From the NCBI RefSeq assembly GCF_016424485.1, contig NZ_JAELUP010000006.1:1-64000 (forward strand): a stretch of DNA of 64,000 nucleotides, read 5' to 3'. Source of the stretch: Paenibacillus roseus. Its GTDB lineage: Bacteria > Bacillota > Bacilli > Paenibacillales > Paenibacillaceae. The notes beneath the pieces are model-generated. The model ran no database searches. It saw only the letters and a list, made by a program, of their open reading frames with translations, and was not told where the DNA came from. This document shows, one piece after another, positions 7,841 through 16,747 of the stretch. The translations under genes and the position numbers were made by a program. How positions within the stretch are numbered: position 1 is the stretch's first letter; every line of letters starts with the position of its first letter.

Positions 7841-7869
7841 AATATAGTTGTATCTAGTACTAGTGTCAA
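7841..7869 (-). promoter_or_regulatory. Sigma-A promoter for the L31 remnant
   Basis: On the minus strand TTGACA (7864-7869), 17-bp spacer, TATATT (7841-7846). The spacer contains the palindrome CTAGTACTAG. No Zur-type TCGTAATNATTACGA site is visible. Confidence 0.75.
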
Positions 7870-7955
7870 CTATTTTGCCCCATTCCATCGAATTTTAAAC
7901 ATTCCTCGCCACATTAATGATTTGCTTATTTGGCAAAATTGTATTAACATATAAA

Positions 7956-7970
7956 TTGTAATGATTCTAA
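7956..7970. promoter_or_regulatory. PerR-box-like site upstream of fur
   Basis: TTGTAATGATTCTAA matches the 7-1-7 PerR consensus TTATAATNATTATAA at 12 of 14 positions and a Fur box less well. PerR control of fur is known in Bacillus subtilis. The site lies 94 bases before the fur start. Confidence 0.55.
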
Positions 7971-8063
7971 ACTATTTCTTGAACTCTTTAATGCAACTTA
8001 TACAAACCCAATGAAGTTTTGAACAGAGAAGCAGTTGACATATAAGAGGAGGTGTCTCCATTA

Positions 8064-8543
8064 ATGACTACTATAGCTGATGAAATTACGAGACTGAATA
8101 AGCAGCTTGCGGCAAAGGGTTATAAGCTTACGACCCAGCGGGAGGCGACTTTGCAGGTGCTGCTTGAGCATGAAAACGATCATTTGAGCGCAGAAGACGT
8201 GTTCATGCTCGTTAAGCAGAAAAATCCGGATATCGGCATCGCTACAGTGTACCGGAATTTGGAGCTGTTTTCCGAGTTGCACATTGTGGAGAAGATGAAC
8301 TTTGGCGACGGCGTAGTCAGGTTTGACCTGCGCAGTGATGATCATGAGCACATGCACCATCATTTGATCTGCAATTCCTGCGGTTCCTTGAAGGAAATTA
8401 AAGACGACTGGCTGACAGAACTGGAAGAACGCCTGGAGCGCGAATACGGGTTTAAGGTACTGGATCACAGATTGGATTTTACGGGTGTATATCATAGCTG
8501 CAAAGATAATAATTGCAAGAAGAAACATAAAGCTGTCTCCTGA
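8064..8543 (+). CDS. fur: Ferric uptake regulator Fur
   Basis: 159 residues, an iron-sensing repressor of iron-uptake genes. The winged-helix DNA-binding domain (KLTTQREATLQVLLEHENDH, then IGIATVYRNLELF) is followed by metal-site residues HEHMHHHLIC, the first CxxC (CNSCG) and a C-terminal Cys pair (CKDNNC). The sequence resembles Bacillus Fur rather than PerR or Zur, but this is by reading alone. The ATG at 8064 follows AGGAGGTG at about 10 bases. A GTG at 8052 overlaps the binding site. A PerR-like box lies upstream and a terminator follows. Confidence 0.88.
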   Translation: MTTIADEITRLNKQLAAKGYKLTTQREATLQVLLEHENDHLSAEDVFMLVKQKNPDIGIATVYRNLELFSELHIVEKMNFGDGVVRFDLRSDDHEHMHHHLICNSCGSLKEIKDDWLTELEERLEREYGFKVLDHRLDFTGVYHSCKDNNCKKKHKAVS

Positions 8544-8570
8544 GTGACTTGCGTGACGGGGGCAGGAGGG

Positions 8571-8607
8571 AAGAGCCTTTCCATGGAAAGTGGAGAGACT
8601 CTTTTTT
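8571..8607 (+). terminator. Intrinsic terminator after fur
   Basis: AAGAG pairs with CTCTT around the inner palindrome CTTTCCATGGAAAG, followed by TTTTTT. Confidence 0.7.
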
Positions 8608-8717
8608 AATTGTCATCCAGCTAACATGTCCGTATGAAAAATTGAGAATGATCACTTATATATGTAAGTTAAGCGCTCACTTGGAGTTTAATGACGTCTA
8701 ATAGCGAATTATGGCGG

Positions 8718-8746
8718 TTGCCTGTATGCAAAATTTCGACTATAAT
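8718..8746 (+). promoter_or_regulatory. Sigma-A promoter of the IMP dehydrogenase gene
   Basis: TTGCCT (8718-8723), 17-bp spacer, perfect TATAAT (8741-8746). The leader from about 8753 to 8823 shows no purine riboswitch. Confidence 0.8.
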
Positions 8747-8823
8747 GAAAAAATTTACGCGGTGAAACAGGGGACCGTCAGATCAGAAGTAAAAAATCAG
8801 ATTAGGGAGAGGGATGGACTACA

Positions 8824-10323
8824 GTGGCTCACTATTATTTGGAACCATCACGCACATTTAGTGAATTTTTGTTAATTCCTAACTTGACGACAAAGGAATG
8901 TACGCCAAGCAATGTGAAATTGACAACACCAATTACGAAATTTAAACGCGGCACACAGCCGGACATTGCACTCAATATTCCATTCTCGTCTGCCGTTATG
9001 CAGTCCGTATCCGACCATAACTTGGCGACCGCGCTAGCGCAATGCGGCGGGATTTCATTTATTTTCGGCTCCCAGTCTGTAGAGGATCAGGCTGCGATGG
9101 TGCGCAAGGTAAAAGAACATAAAGCAGGCTTTGTTGTAAGCCGCTCTAATCTGACTCCACAGCATACGCTCAAGGATGTACTGGATCTGAAGGAGCAGAA
9201 TAACCACTCGACAGTAGCCATCACGGATGACGGCACGCCGCGCGGCAGACTGCTCGGTATTGTAACGAGTCGCGATTACCGAATCAGCCGCGACTCGCTG
9301 GACAAGCAGGTCCAGGAGTTTATGACGCCATTCTCGTCTCTGATTTACGGTACTTCCGGAATTACACTGCCTGAAGCCAACGATTTGATTTGGCAGCACA
9401 AGCTGAATTGTCTGCCGATCGTCGATGATCAGCAGAAGCTGCAGTATCTCGTATTCCGCAAGGACTATGACTCCCATAAAGAGAACCCGCTCAGCCTGCT
9501 TGACAGCAACAAGAGCTATATCGTGGGAGCGGGCATCAATACCAAGGATTACGGCGAGCGTGTTCCTGCGTTGGTGGAAGCAGGTGTTGACATACTCGTG
9601 ATCGACTCCTCGGACGGTTATAGCGAATGGCAGAAGGAGACGGTTGAGTACGTCAAAGCGAATTTTGATGTGAAGATCGGGGCAGGCAATGTCGTAGACC
9701 GTGAAGGCTTCCTGTACCTTGTGGAAGCAGGCGCTGATTTCGTTAAGGTTGGTATTGGCGGCGGCTCTATCTGTATTACGAGAGAGCAGAAGGGGATTGG
9801 CCGCGGTCAGGCTTCCGCTCTGATCGAAGTCAATGAAGCGAGAAACCAATATTTTGAGGAAACAGGCATCTACGTGCCAATTTGCTCGGACGGCGGTATC
9901 GTGCATGACTATCACATCACGCTGGCGCTGGCGATGGGTGCGGACTTCGTGATGATGGGCCGCTACTTTGCCCGCTTCGATGAGAGCCCGACCAAAAAGC
10001 TGAAGATCGGCAACAATTTTGTAAAAGAGTTTTGGGGCGAAGGCTCCAACCGTGCTCGCAACTGGCAGCGTTATGACGCTGGCGGCAAGCAGACGCTTGT
10101 ATTCGAGGAAGGCGTTGACTCCTACGTGCCTTATGCGGGCTCATTGCGAGAGAACCTCGACAAGACGATTTATAAAATCAAATCGACCATGTGCAATTGC
10201 GGTTCCAACTCTATTGCCGAGTTGCAGCAAAATGCCCGGATTACGCTTGTCTCCGCTACAAGCCTTGTAGAAGGCGGAGCGCATGATGTAATCATGAAGG
10301 AAAGCAGCCTATCAGGCGAATAA
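8824..10323 (+). CDS. guaB: Inosine-5'-monophosphate dehydrogenase, divergent type
   Basis: 499 residues, oxidising IMP to XMP in guanine nucleotide synthesis. A TIM barrel is interrupted by two CBS domains at about residues 100-215. The catalytic Cys loop reads [18 protein letters not shown], where most bacterial enzymes have GSICTTR, and the flap region reads [15 protein letters not shown] and [12 protein letters not shown]. From memory this is closer to the kinetoplastid-like or anaerobe-type IMPDH than to Bacillus GuaB. A standard guaB is therefore expected elsewhere in the genome, making this a second copy. The start is GTG, with AGGGAG about 14 bases upstream. It has its own promoter and terminator. 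Confidence 0.92.
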   Translation: MAHYYLEPSRTFSEFLLIPNLTTKECTPSNVKLTTPITKFKRGTQPDIALNIPFSSAVMQSVSDHNLATALAQCGGISFIFGSQSVEDQAAMVRKVKEHKAGFVVSRSNLTPQHTLKDVLDLKEQNNHSTVAITDDGTPRGRLLGIVTSRDYRISRDSLDKQVQEFMTPFSSLIYGTSGITLPEANDLIWQHKLNCLPIVDDQQKLQYLVFRKDYDSHKENPLSLLDSNKSYIVGAGINTKDYGERVPALVEAGVDILVIDSSDGYSEWQKETVEYVKANFDVKIGAGNVVDREGFLYLVEAGADFVKVGIGGGSICITREQKGIGRGQASALIEVNEARNQYFEETGIYVPICSDGGIVHDYHITLALAMGADFVMMGRYFARFDESPTKKLKIGNNFVKEFWGEGSNRARNWQRYDAGGKQTLVFEEGVDSYVPYAGSLRENLDKTIYKIKSTMCNCGSNSIAELQQNARITLVSATSLVEGGAHDVIMKESSLSGE

Positions 10324-10376
10324 ACAGGGCATCAAGCATGATCCGGCCAGCAACTAAACGAAACGGCTGTTAAGAA

Positions 10377-10431
10377 AAATGAGCGATCAAAAGTCCAGCA
10401 AGGACTTTTAATCGCTCATTTAATTTTTCAG
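10377..10431 (+). terminator. Intrinsic terminator after guaB
   Basis: AAATGAGCGAT and AAAAGTCC pair with AGGACTTTT and ATCGCTCATTT around the loop AGCA; TTTAATTTTT follows and AAGAAAAA precedes, so it may act in both directions. Confidence 0.85.
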
Positions 10432-10528
10432 GCCAAGCCTGTAACGCCTTGCAACCTTTCTTTTGGGCGATGCGTCAGTGAGGATGAAAGCAGTACAAAC
10501 TACAACATGAGAGATGAGGAGATTTCCC

Positions 10529-11194
10529 ATGACAATGAAACGTAAACTATCAACGATCGCAATGGGTACCCTACTGACGATTTCACTGACTGGCCAGGCT
10601 TACGCAGCGCCTTCAACATTCACGGATCTTGACAAGACAGCTGTAAAGGCGCAGATTATGTCCTTGCAGGAGCAAGGAATTGTGAAAGGAGTGTCTGCAT
10701 CGAAATTTCTCCCGGATCAAGTGCTAACCGCTGCTGAAGGCATACAATTGATTACCAATACGTTCCATCTGAGTCTTGCTGCGATTAGTTTTAACAAAGC
10801 GCCGACAGCCAGCGGCGTCTTCGATCATGTCAAGGATGATGCATGGTTTGCCGAAGCATTTATTAATGCGCATTTTAACGGCGTGGAAATTCCAAAAGAT
10901 ATTGATCCGCTCAAACCGCTGACTCGTGAAGAATTCACAATCTTCTTCATGCAGGCGATGGAAAAAAGCGGGCAGTTGCCGCTCATCAAGATTGCTCCGC
11001 CGGACATCAAAGACGGGGAACAGATTGCGGAGGGAAATCTCGGTCTGATTCAAAGATCGCTGATTATGAATATTAACAAGCTGGACAAGGACGGGAACTT
11101 CAACCCGCAAGAGCATATTACTCGCGCTGAGACAGCCAGCCTGATCTATACTGCCCTCGAATACTTGAAGGCTAATCCGCATCCTGCTGAATAA
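10529..11194 (+). CDS. Secreted S-layer homology (SLH) domain protein
   Basis: 221 residues with a signal peptide (KRK, then hydrophobic to GQAYAAPS, cleavage near residue 29). The rest is about three degenerate SLH repeats, which bind pyruvylated secondary cell-wall polymer: FTDLDKTAVKAQIMSLQEQG, then a middle copy containing LTREEFTIFFMQAM, then FNPQEHITRAETASLIYTAL. There is no other domain, so it is a small cell-wall protein, perhaps an S-layer accessory. The ATG at 10529 has GAGGAG 8 bases upstream; that motif lies inside the longer frame from 10514. Confidence 0.85.
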   Translation: MTMKRKLSTIAMGTLLTISLTGQAYAAPSTFTDLDKTAVKAQIMSLQEQGIVKGVSASKFLPDQVLTAAEGIQLITNTFHLSLAAISFNKAPTASGVFDHVKDDAWFAEAFINAHFNGVEIPKDIDPLKPLTREEFTIFFMQAMEKSGQLPLIKIAPPDIKDGEQIAEGNLGLIQRSLIMNINKLDKDGNFNPQEHITRAETASLIYTALEYLKANPHPAE

Positions 11195-11240
11195 GACCGA
11201 CGGCAGCCCCGGAAGCTGGCAGTGTCCCATTAATCGTATA

Positions 11241-11277
11241 GAAGCACTGCGAACAGAATCGTGGTGCTTCTTTTTTT
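11241..11277 (+). terminator. Intrinsic terminator after the SLH gene
   Basis: GAAGCAC (11241-11247) pairs with GTGCTTC (11264-11270), followed by seven or eight T. Confidence 0.85.
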
Positions 11278-11320
11278 GTGCAACAGGCTCGCAGGCAAGG
11301 GCAATACCGGTGTTGACGTC

Positions 11321-11349
11321 TTGAAAGGCGTATTCGGTTGTCCTATAAT
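11321..11349 (+). promoter_or_regulatory. Sigma-A promoter for the DUF3105 gene
   Basis: TTGAAA (11321-11326), 17-bp spacer, TATAAT (11344-11349), followed by a leader of about 95 bases. Confidence 0.75.
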
Positions 11350-11449
11350 ATGTGTTATGTGAACTGAACCGTGCATAAGGAATTTTAGTGATGTGCTGAT
11401 GTGCTGGGGAAGGGCTATTATATCATCACTATAAAAGGAGAATTTCGGA

Positions 11450-12193
11450 ATGGGTTATTCATCGGAAAATGGCTTGAATATGGATAGTGGTTTAGCCAGC
11501 GCGTCTATTTGGTTGTATTTGACTATTGTTTTGCTGATCGCAGCCCTCGCCCTCTATTTTTATTCAGCTAAAGTCAACCAATCCCAAACGGGCAATTTGA
11601 AGAAACAAGAGAGGGCGGAGTTGCGGAAGAAGTTCAAACGGTTTAGGCTGCTGGCGCACAGCGCTGCTCTACTGACATTCGTCTTCGGAATCGTAGTGCT
11701 TTTCAAAGCTACGGCGGGTCCGGATATCGAGACATTGAACTTCAATGTGCCGATCCAAGTGAGTGAGGACAAGGACTACGGAGCGGAACACACCAACGAT
11801 CCTGTCAAATATGAATTGAAAATACCGACATCCGGCACGCATAGTCCTCATGACCTGAAATTCGGCTTCTACAAGGAAAAACCGGCAAATGAGCTGCTGG
11901 TGCATAATCTGGAGCATGGGGATATCGTTATTTACTACCGCCCGGATGCGGATGAAACGGTATTAAAGGAAATGGAATACTGGGCCGAGTTTACGAGGGG
12001 TGGATCAGGGGTTTTGACAGTACCGAACAGCGAAATACCAGAGGGAGATCAGCTTGTCGCCACTGCCTGGACGAAAACGATGGAGCTTAAGGACCGTGAC
12101 CAGCAAAAAATCGGCACTTTCATTTATAAATATATGAACAAAGGGCCGGAGACAATCCCGCCGCAAGTCCGCAAGGGCGGGGGAACGATGTAG
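11450..12193 (+). CDS. DUF3105 domain membrane protein
   Basis: 247 residues. Two membrane segments lie at about 20-40 and 70-87, and the remainder is a DUF3105 domain with the family motifs PTSGTHSP and LLVHNLEHGDIVIYYRPD, then VATAWTKTM. The function of DUF3105 is not known; conserved His residues suggest a metal site. AAAGGAG precedes the ATG. The radical SAM gene starts 32 bases after the stop and may share its transcript. Confidence 0.85.
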   Translation: MGYSSENGLNMDSGLASASIWLYLTIVLLIAALALYFYSAKVNQSQTGNLKKQERAELRKKFKRFRLLAHSAALLTFVFGIVVLFKATAGPDIETLNFNVPIQVSEDKDYGAEHTNDPVKYELKIPTSGTHSPHDLKFGFYKEKPANELLVHNLEHGDIVIYYRPDADETVLKEMEYWAEFTRGGSGVLTVPNSEIPEGDQLVATAWTKTMELKDRDQQKIGTFIYKYMNKGPETIPPQVRKGGGTM

Positions 12194-12225
12194 CGGATAA
12201 TGCTTAGAATGGAGCCTGCACGAAC

Positions 12226-13104
12226 ATGAAACGATTCAAAAAATTTTATATTGAGATTACGAGCGTCTGTAATCTGGCCTGCAGCTTCTGTCCGCAAACG
12301 AAGCGACAGGCCAATTTCATCAAGACCGAGGACTTTACCCATCGGCTTGACCAGATCAAGCCTTATACCGACTTTATCTATTTTCATCTTAAAGGCGAGC
12401 CTCTCATGCACCCGAAGATCGATCAGTTGCTGGATATCAGCCATGAGAAGGGTTTTAAAGTGAATATAACAACCAACGGGACGTTGCTTCATAAGGTGAA
12501 GGATAAAATTTTGACCAAGCCTGCAATTCGTCAGATGAATTTCTCGCTTCATAGTTTTGACGGCCATGAAGGCTCAGAGGATAAGGACGGTTATATTACA
12601 AGCGTGCTCTCTTTTGTCAGGGAAGCGATGGAGAAGACAACGATGATTATTTCGCTGCGGTTGTGGAACCTTGATATGAATAACGCCACCAATGCCGAGC
12701 GTAACCGGAATCGCGAATTGCTTGGAGCTATTGAGAAAGAGTTCGGACTGGATTACAAGATTGAGGAGAAGGTAGAGCCGGGCAAAGGAACCAAAATTGC
12801 TGACCGTGTCTACATCAATCAAGATTATGAATTCCAGTGGCCGTCGCTTGATGCGGAGGAAGATGACGGCAAGGGCTTCTGCTACGGGTTGCGCAATCAG
12901 GCTGGCATTCTGTCTGACGGAACGGTTGTCCCATGCTGTCTGGATGGAGAAGGAGTCATCAATCTCGGCAACATTAACGTACAGCCCTTTGCAGATATTA
13001 TTGAAAATGGCCGCGCGAAGCGTCTGATGGACGGCTTCTCCCGGAGGGAAGCTGTTGAGGAGCTTTGCCGCAAGTGCGGTTATCGCAAGCGGTTCGGAGC
13101 TTAA
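12226..13104 (+). CDS. Radical SAM protein with SPASM-like C-terminus
   Basis: 292 residues. The 4Fe-4S/S-adenosylmethionine cluster motif Cx3Cx2C is seen as CNLACSFC at residues 15-22. A GEP-type motif (KGEPLMHP) follows. Extra cysteines (GFCYG, VVPCCLDGEG, ELCRKCGYRKR) form a SPASM/Twitch-like auxiliary cluster region. Such enzymes modify peptides or mature cofactors, but no precursor peptide is visible nearby. The substrate is unknown. Confidence 0.85.
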   Translation: MKRFKKFYIEITSVCNLACSFCPQTKRQANFIKTEDFTHRLDQIKPYTDFIYFHLKGEPLMHPKIDQLLDISHEKGFKVNITTNGTLLHKVKDKILTKPAIRQMNFSLHSFDGHEGSEDKDGYITSVLSFVREAMEKTTMIISLRLWNLDMNNATNAERNRNRELLGAIEKEFGLDYKIEEKVEPGKGTKIADRVYINQDYEFQWPSLDAEEDDGKGFCYGLRNQAGILSDGTVVPCCLDGEGVINLGNINVQPFADIIENGRAKRLMDGFSRREAVEELCRKCGYRKRFGA

Positions 13105-13284
13105 TTCCACGGAATTTTTCCCCTGAGAAAGATTCCGTTTGTTGCGCTTTTGGTATATGATTTGGCACAACGGTTGCCGACGGGTTTGCAGTGCAAAGTT
13201 TTTTGGCAGTCGATCCACATCAGCCTGGTCATAAATCCTCGCGGACGCATCCAATAGTAGATGATCGAAGCGGGAGGCAGTGAG

Positions 13285-14091
13285 ATGGCAAAATATCTAA
13301 TTATCAATGCGGATGATTTTGGCCTGACAGAAGCTGTGAACAGGGGGATTGTCGAGGCCTACATAAGAGGTTGTGTCAGCAGCACCTCCATGATGGTCAA
13401 TATGCCCGGACTTGAAGATGCGCTTAAACATGCCCGGTCACTTCCGGCGCTAGGGATTGGATTGCATTTCAACCTGACCTACGGTTTTCCGCTGGCTGAT
13501 CCCAAGTCCGTATCTTCACTGATTAGGGATGATGGTTCGTTCCGGATTATCGGAACTGCAGCGCTGGATGAGGAGCGGCATATTGAAGCCGAACTGCAAG
13601 CCCAGTGGCAGTGTTTCATCCGTACAGGAATGTATCCGACGCATCTGGATGCACATCATCTTTTGCACCAGCATTATCCGGCTGTATACAGGGTAATGTC
13701 CAGGTTCGCTGCCAGAGAAGGCGTCCCGATGCGCACGGTGCAGCGGACTGATCTGAGGACTAATTTAGACGCTTTGGACGTACGGCCTTTAATGACTGAC
13801 CGGATTATCCTCGATACGTATCACGCGCTGGGAAGCCTGGCGAGAATTTTACATTATCTGCAGGCACTCGATGAGGGAACAACAGAACTGACCTGTCATC
13901 CTGGCTATAGCGATCATACGCTCCAGGCCTTGTCGGATTGGACGAAGATGCGCGAATTGGAGTTGGCTGTACTATGCCGTCCCGAAATCAGGAAAACGAT
14001 TTATGAGCAAGGCATTCAGTTGATTACGTATCGGTCGTTGCGCCGTTGCCGGCAGCCGTTAGCGTCGCCTGCCCGTCAAGGTGTATTTTAA
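13285..14091 (+). CDS. ChbG/HpnK (YdjC) family carbohydrate deacetylase
   Basis: 268 residues. The family start KYLIINADDFGLTEAVNRGI contains the metal-binding DD pair, and GLHFNLTYG, THLDAHHL and ELTCHPGYSD carry the other ligands. Members remove N-acetyl groups from oligosaccharides such as chitobiose or from lipid precursors. The ATG at 13285 follows GGGAGG at 7 bases; a frame open to 13261 has none. No chitobiose genes are adjacent, so the substrate is not assigned. Confidence 0.88.
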   Translation: MAKYLIINADDFGLTEAVNRGIVEAYIRGCVSSTSMMVNMPGLEDALKHARSLPALGIGLHFNLTYGFPLADPKSVSSLIRDDGSFRIIGTAALDEERHIEAELQAQWQCFIRTGMYPTHLDAHHLLHQHYPAVYRVMSRFAAREGVPMRTVQRTDLRTNLDALDVRPLMTDRIILDTYHALGSLARILHYLQALDEGTTELTCHPGYSDHTLQALSDWTKMRELELAVLCRPEIRKTIYEQGIQLITYRSLRRCRQPLASPARQGVF

Positions 14092-14115
14092 GCTTGCAAC
14101 TTGAATCGACGGAGA

Positions 14116-14739
14116 TTACGGATGCGAGACTGCCAGGGGATAGAGCTGACCTTCGATAGCGAATGATGCATGCCCGGTTTCTTCGGAGACAACGAGCACG
14201 ATCGCATCGCTTGTCTCTGACAAACCGATTGCGGCACGATGCCTGGTGCCGTAGCTTTCGCTTAATTTTGAGCTGTCTGAGACCGGTAAAATGTTTTTGG
14301 CTGACACAATCTCATTGGAACGGATCAGAACCGCGCCGTCATGCAGCGGATTGCCCGGATAGAAGATGGACTCGAGCAAATAATGACTTACCTTCGCCCC
14401 GATTATCGTTCCGTTGTGCAGCAACGGGAGAAGCGGTTCATTACGTTCCACTGCTATCAGAGCGCCGTGTCTTCTTGCGGACATGCTTTGTATAAAGCGG
14501 GACAACTCGTCATAGCAGTCGGTGTAGGGGGACAGGTAACAATTCAAATAGTAAAGTGCGGCTTTGGATTCGGCTTGAATAAAAGCTGCACGTACCGTCT
14601 CAAATTCGCTCAGCAGACATTTTCTCTCGTCATCCAGAGAATCAATCATTGTCTGAAGCTGATCGTTTACTTTGTTAAGTTGGGTTTTCAGTGACTCTCT
14701 TAACGAGGTCGAATCGCAATCACCTTGCAGGGAAATCAT
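14116..14739 (-). CDS. cdaS: Diadenylate cyclase, CdaS type
   Basis: 207 residues, making cyclic di-AMP from two ATP. An N-terminal pair of helices (about 1-60) precedes a DAC domain with the catalytic DGA motif (PLHDGAVLI) and RHR motif (GTRHRAAIGLSE). Length and build, with no membrane segments and no DNA-binding domain, match the sporulation-specific CdaS of Bacillus, not CdaA or DisA. GAGGTG precedes the ATG. The gene is convergent with the deacetylase gene and divergent from the CYTH gene. Confidence 0.88.
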   Translation of the reverse strand: MISLQGDCDSTSLRESLKTQLNKVNDQLQTMIDSLDDERKCLLSEFETVRAAFIQAESKAALYYLNCYLSPYTDCYDELSRFIQSMSARRHGALIAVERNEPLLPLLHNGTIIGAKVSHYLLESIFYPGNPLHDGAVLIRSNEIVSAKNILPVSDSSKLSESYGTRHRAAIGLSETSDAIVLVVSEETGHASFAIEGQLYPLAVSHP

Positions 14740-14856
14740 TATTTAATAACACCTCTGTTGAGCAGTTTGGCAGAATGGGTTTTGCTTTAATATACCCAGT
14801 TAGAGGACAATCTTTACATCTGAACAAGCAGATTTATTGAAAGGAGAAGGACTGGC

Positions 14857-15354
14857 ATGACGCTGGAAATTGAACGAAAGTTTTTGCTGAAAGAAACAGT
14901 GGACAATTTGACCGAAAAAGGGATTCTTGCTGTACATACCAGACAGCGTATTGAACAAACGTACCTGGCGATTGATCCGGACCAGGAGATTCGTGTTCGC
15001 AAAATTGCCGACCTGCAAACAGGCGCTCTATCGTATACCCATACGTTCAAGAGGGGCAACGGACTCCTTAGGGAGGAAATTGAGTATGAGATTTCGCCTT
15101 CCATTTATGAACAGCTGACAGGGGCTTCAGGAGCGGTACCGCTCACCAAGGATCGGATTACGGCATACTGGAATAACCGGATTGTGGAGATTGACTGTTA
15201 CGATCAGCTCGAACTGAATGTGCTCGAAGTCGAGTTTGCCTCGGAGCAGGAGGCTCGGGAATTTCAGGCGCTGGAATGGTTCGGCCAGGATATTACCGAA
15301 GAATACCAGTATAGCAACAAGACAGTTTGGTGTCAGTTGCAGCAGCGCCGCTAA
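14857..15354 (+). CDS. CYTH domain protein (triphosphate tunnel metalloenzyme family)
   Basis: 165 residues starting with the family signature ExExK (LEIERKFLL), followed by basic and acidic tunnel strands (EIRVRKI, YTHTFKRGNG, REEIEYEI, VLEVEFASEQEA). The family hydrolyses inorganic triphosphate, thiamine triphosphate or polyphosphate. AAAGGAGAAGG precedes the ATG. The P-loop gene begins 20 bases after the stop, so they are probably co-transcribed. Confidence 0.85.
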   Translation: MTLEIERKFLLKETVDNLTEKGILAVHTRQRIEQTYLAIDPDQEIRVRKIADLQTGALSYTHTFKRGNGLLREEIEYEISPSIYEQLTGASGAVPLTKDRITAYWNNRIVEIDCYDQLELNVLEVEFASEQEAREFQALEWFGQDITEEYQYSNKTVWCQLQQRR

Positions 15355-15374
15355 GTATAGTCGGGAGGATGGCA

Positions 15375-16034
15375 ATGAGGAGACTCGTTTTCTTTGTCGG
15401 CGGAGCAGGCGCAGGGAAGACCACGCTAGCCAAACGAATAGCTCGCAAGCATAAAGCTGTATTGCTGGATATGGATACGCTGTTGCGACCGGCGGCGGTT
15501 GTTGTTATGACAACAGCGGGGCTTGACCCGGACGACCGTGACTCGGAAGCCTACAAAACGCTGTGCCGCGATCTGGGCTACCGGATCACAATGGACGCCG
15601 CCTTGGAGAATGTGGAGCTGGGCAATGATGTATTTGTTATCGGTCCCTTCACCAAGGAGACAGGAGATGCGGAGTGGATTGAACGCGAACTCACGGCCAT
15701 TGGGGCGACCCTGCGCGATGTTGAGGTGAAGGCGGTCATTGTTACGCTTGCCGATGATGAGGCCTACAGGAATCGGATCATGCAGCGAAGCTCCAGACTG
15801 GACGAGTGGAAGCTGAAAAATTGGGAGATTTTCAGCCGTTCGCTCGCCCCAAGAAGCATCGCCTGGAAGCTCCCGCCGACCTCAGTGCTTACCGTTGACA
15901 ATTCTCTTCCTCTGACAGAGGAAAAGTTGTGGGATCTGGAACAATTTGTATATGATGAAGAAAGGGCTGCTGTCGGCCGGATGCACAGTGAACCTTCATC
16001 TACCAGTGCTAAAGCACCGGCGGATGAAGGGTGA
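15375..16034 (+). CDS. P-loop ATPase/kinase-like protein
   Basis: 219 residues with a Walker A motif GGAGAGKTT at residues 9-17 and a short acidic strand LLDMDTLL, as in small AAA_33-type nucleotide or metabolite kinases. The last 20-odd residues are low complexity. GGGAGG at 15363-15368 favours the ATG at 15375 over those at 15327 and 15369. Substrate unknown. It lies directly behind the CYTH gene and before a terminator. Confidence 0.75.
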   Translation: MRRLVFFVGGAGAGKTTLAKRIARKHKAVLLDMDTLLRPAAVVVMTTAGLDPDDRDSEAYKTLCRDLGYRITMDAALENVELGNDVFVIGPFTKETGDAEWIERELTAIGATLRDVEVKAVIVTLADDEAYRNRIMQRSSRLDEWKLKNWEIFSRSLAPRSIAWKLPPTSVLTVDNSLPLTEEKLWDLEQFVYDEERAAVGRMHSEPSSTSAKAPADEG

Positions 16035-16084
16035 CCGGAATTATGAAAGTGTGAAGGTATACCGCAAAATAGATATGCTTTGGA

Positions 16085-16135
16085 GCAAGGGGAGCGAAAA
16101 GTAAGACTTTCGGAGCCTCTTGCTTTTTTATTTTA
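16085..16135 (+). terminator. Intrinsic terminator after the P-loop gene
   Basis: GCAAG and CGAAAAGT pair with ACTTTCG and CTTGC around AAG, followed by TTTTTTATTTT. Confidence 0.75.
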
Positions 16136-16205
16136 TAAACTAAAAAGGTCACGGGGAGGTAGTCAGAGGGCGCTGTATTCGGGTAGAGCGCTAAAGGGGG
16201 GCGGT

Positions 16206-16307
16206 ATGATCATCCTTCTCCTGCTCACGGCATTCACGATTGAAATGGATTCAAATCGGACCGGTGCCAGCAGAATAAATGTACAAAGGCATCCATGTCA
16301 TAAATGA
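16206..16307 (+). CDS. Possible 33-residue hydrophobic peptide
   Basis: An ATG at 16206 follows AAAGGGGGG and opens a 33-residue frame with a short hydrophobic start (MIILLLLTAF). It ends two bases before the stop codon of the convergent XRE gene. There is no similarity I can recognise; the strong binding site is the only support, and the G-run may be chance. Confidence 0.25.
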   Translation: MIILLLLTAFTIEMDSNRTGASRINVQRHPCHK

Positions 16308-16309
16308 AG

Positions 16310-16747
16310 TTAGTGCTTGCTTGCTGACAGATCTTTAATTCTTGCAGCAAGCTGCGATAATAAATGGATATCCGTATCTGACAATTCTCTGGCAATGGAC
16401 AACAGGTGATCCAACTCTAATGATGTGATCTGATGCTCGGTCTCAAAGCTGTAGTTTAATTGTTGCTTCTGAAGCTGCACGTCTTTCTCTTCCTCCTCCC
16501 CAATCATCATTTCTTCCTTTGACGGTTTCGTAAATGGTCCATCCTTTCCAAGTAGCAGCCAGTCCAAAGAGACATTATAGGCTTCTGCAATAGCTACAAG
16601 AGCTTTCGTTCCTGGTGTCGAAGATCTCTTTTCGCTTTCCCAATCCCCAACATTGCCCGGAGAAACATGGATTTCATAAGAAAACTCAGCCATTGTCATT
16701 CCAAGCTCCTGTCTCAATTTTTTTAGTCTTCGCTTGATTGAATCCAA
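16310..16747 (-). CDS. XRE-family transcriptional regulator
   Basis: 145 residues. An HTH_3 domain covers about residues 5-65 (LKKLRQELGMTMAEFSYEIH, then VSPGNVGDWE and YNVSLDWLLLG), followed by an acidic linker and a helical C-terminus (LELDHLLSIARELSDTD). The start is TTG at 16747 with GGGAG 9 bases upstream. It is divergent from cheA. Two palindromes (16872-16887, 16902-16917) in the shared intergenic region are the likely binding sites, one inside the spacer of the cheA promoter, so this protein probably represses the chemosensory operon. Confidence 0.88.
   Translation of the reverse strand: MDSIKRRLKKLRQELGMTMAEFSYEIHVSPGNVGDWESEKRSSTPGTKALVAIAEAYNVSLDWLLLGKDGPFTKPSKEEMMIGEEEEKDVQLQKQQLNYSFETEHQITSLELDHLLSIARELSDTDIHLLSQLAARIKDLSASKH

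Noticed and set aside
8747..8823. Possible purine riboswitch before guaB
   Set aside because: None of the conserved purine-aptamer loops is present.
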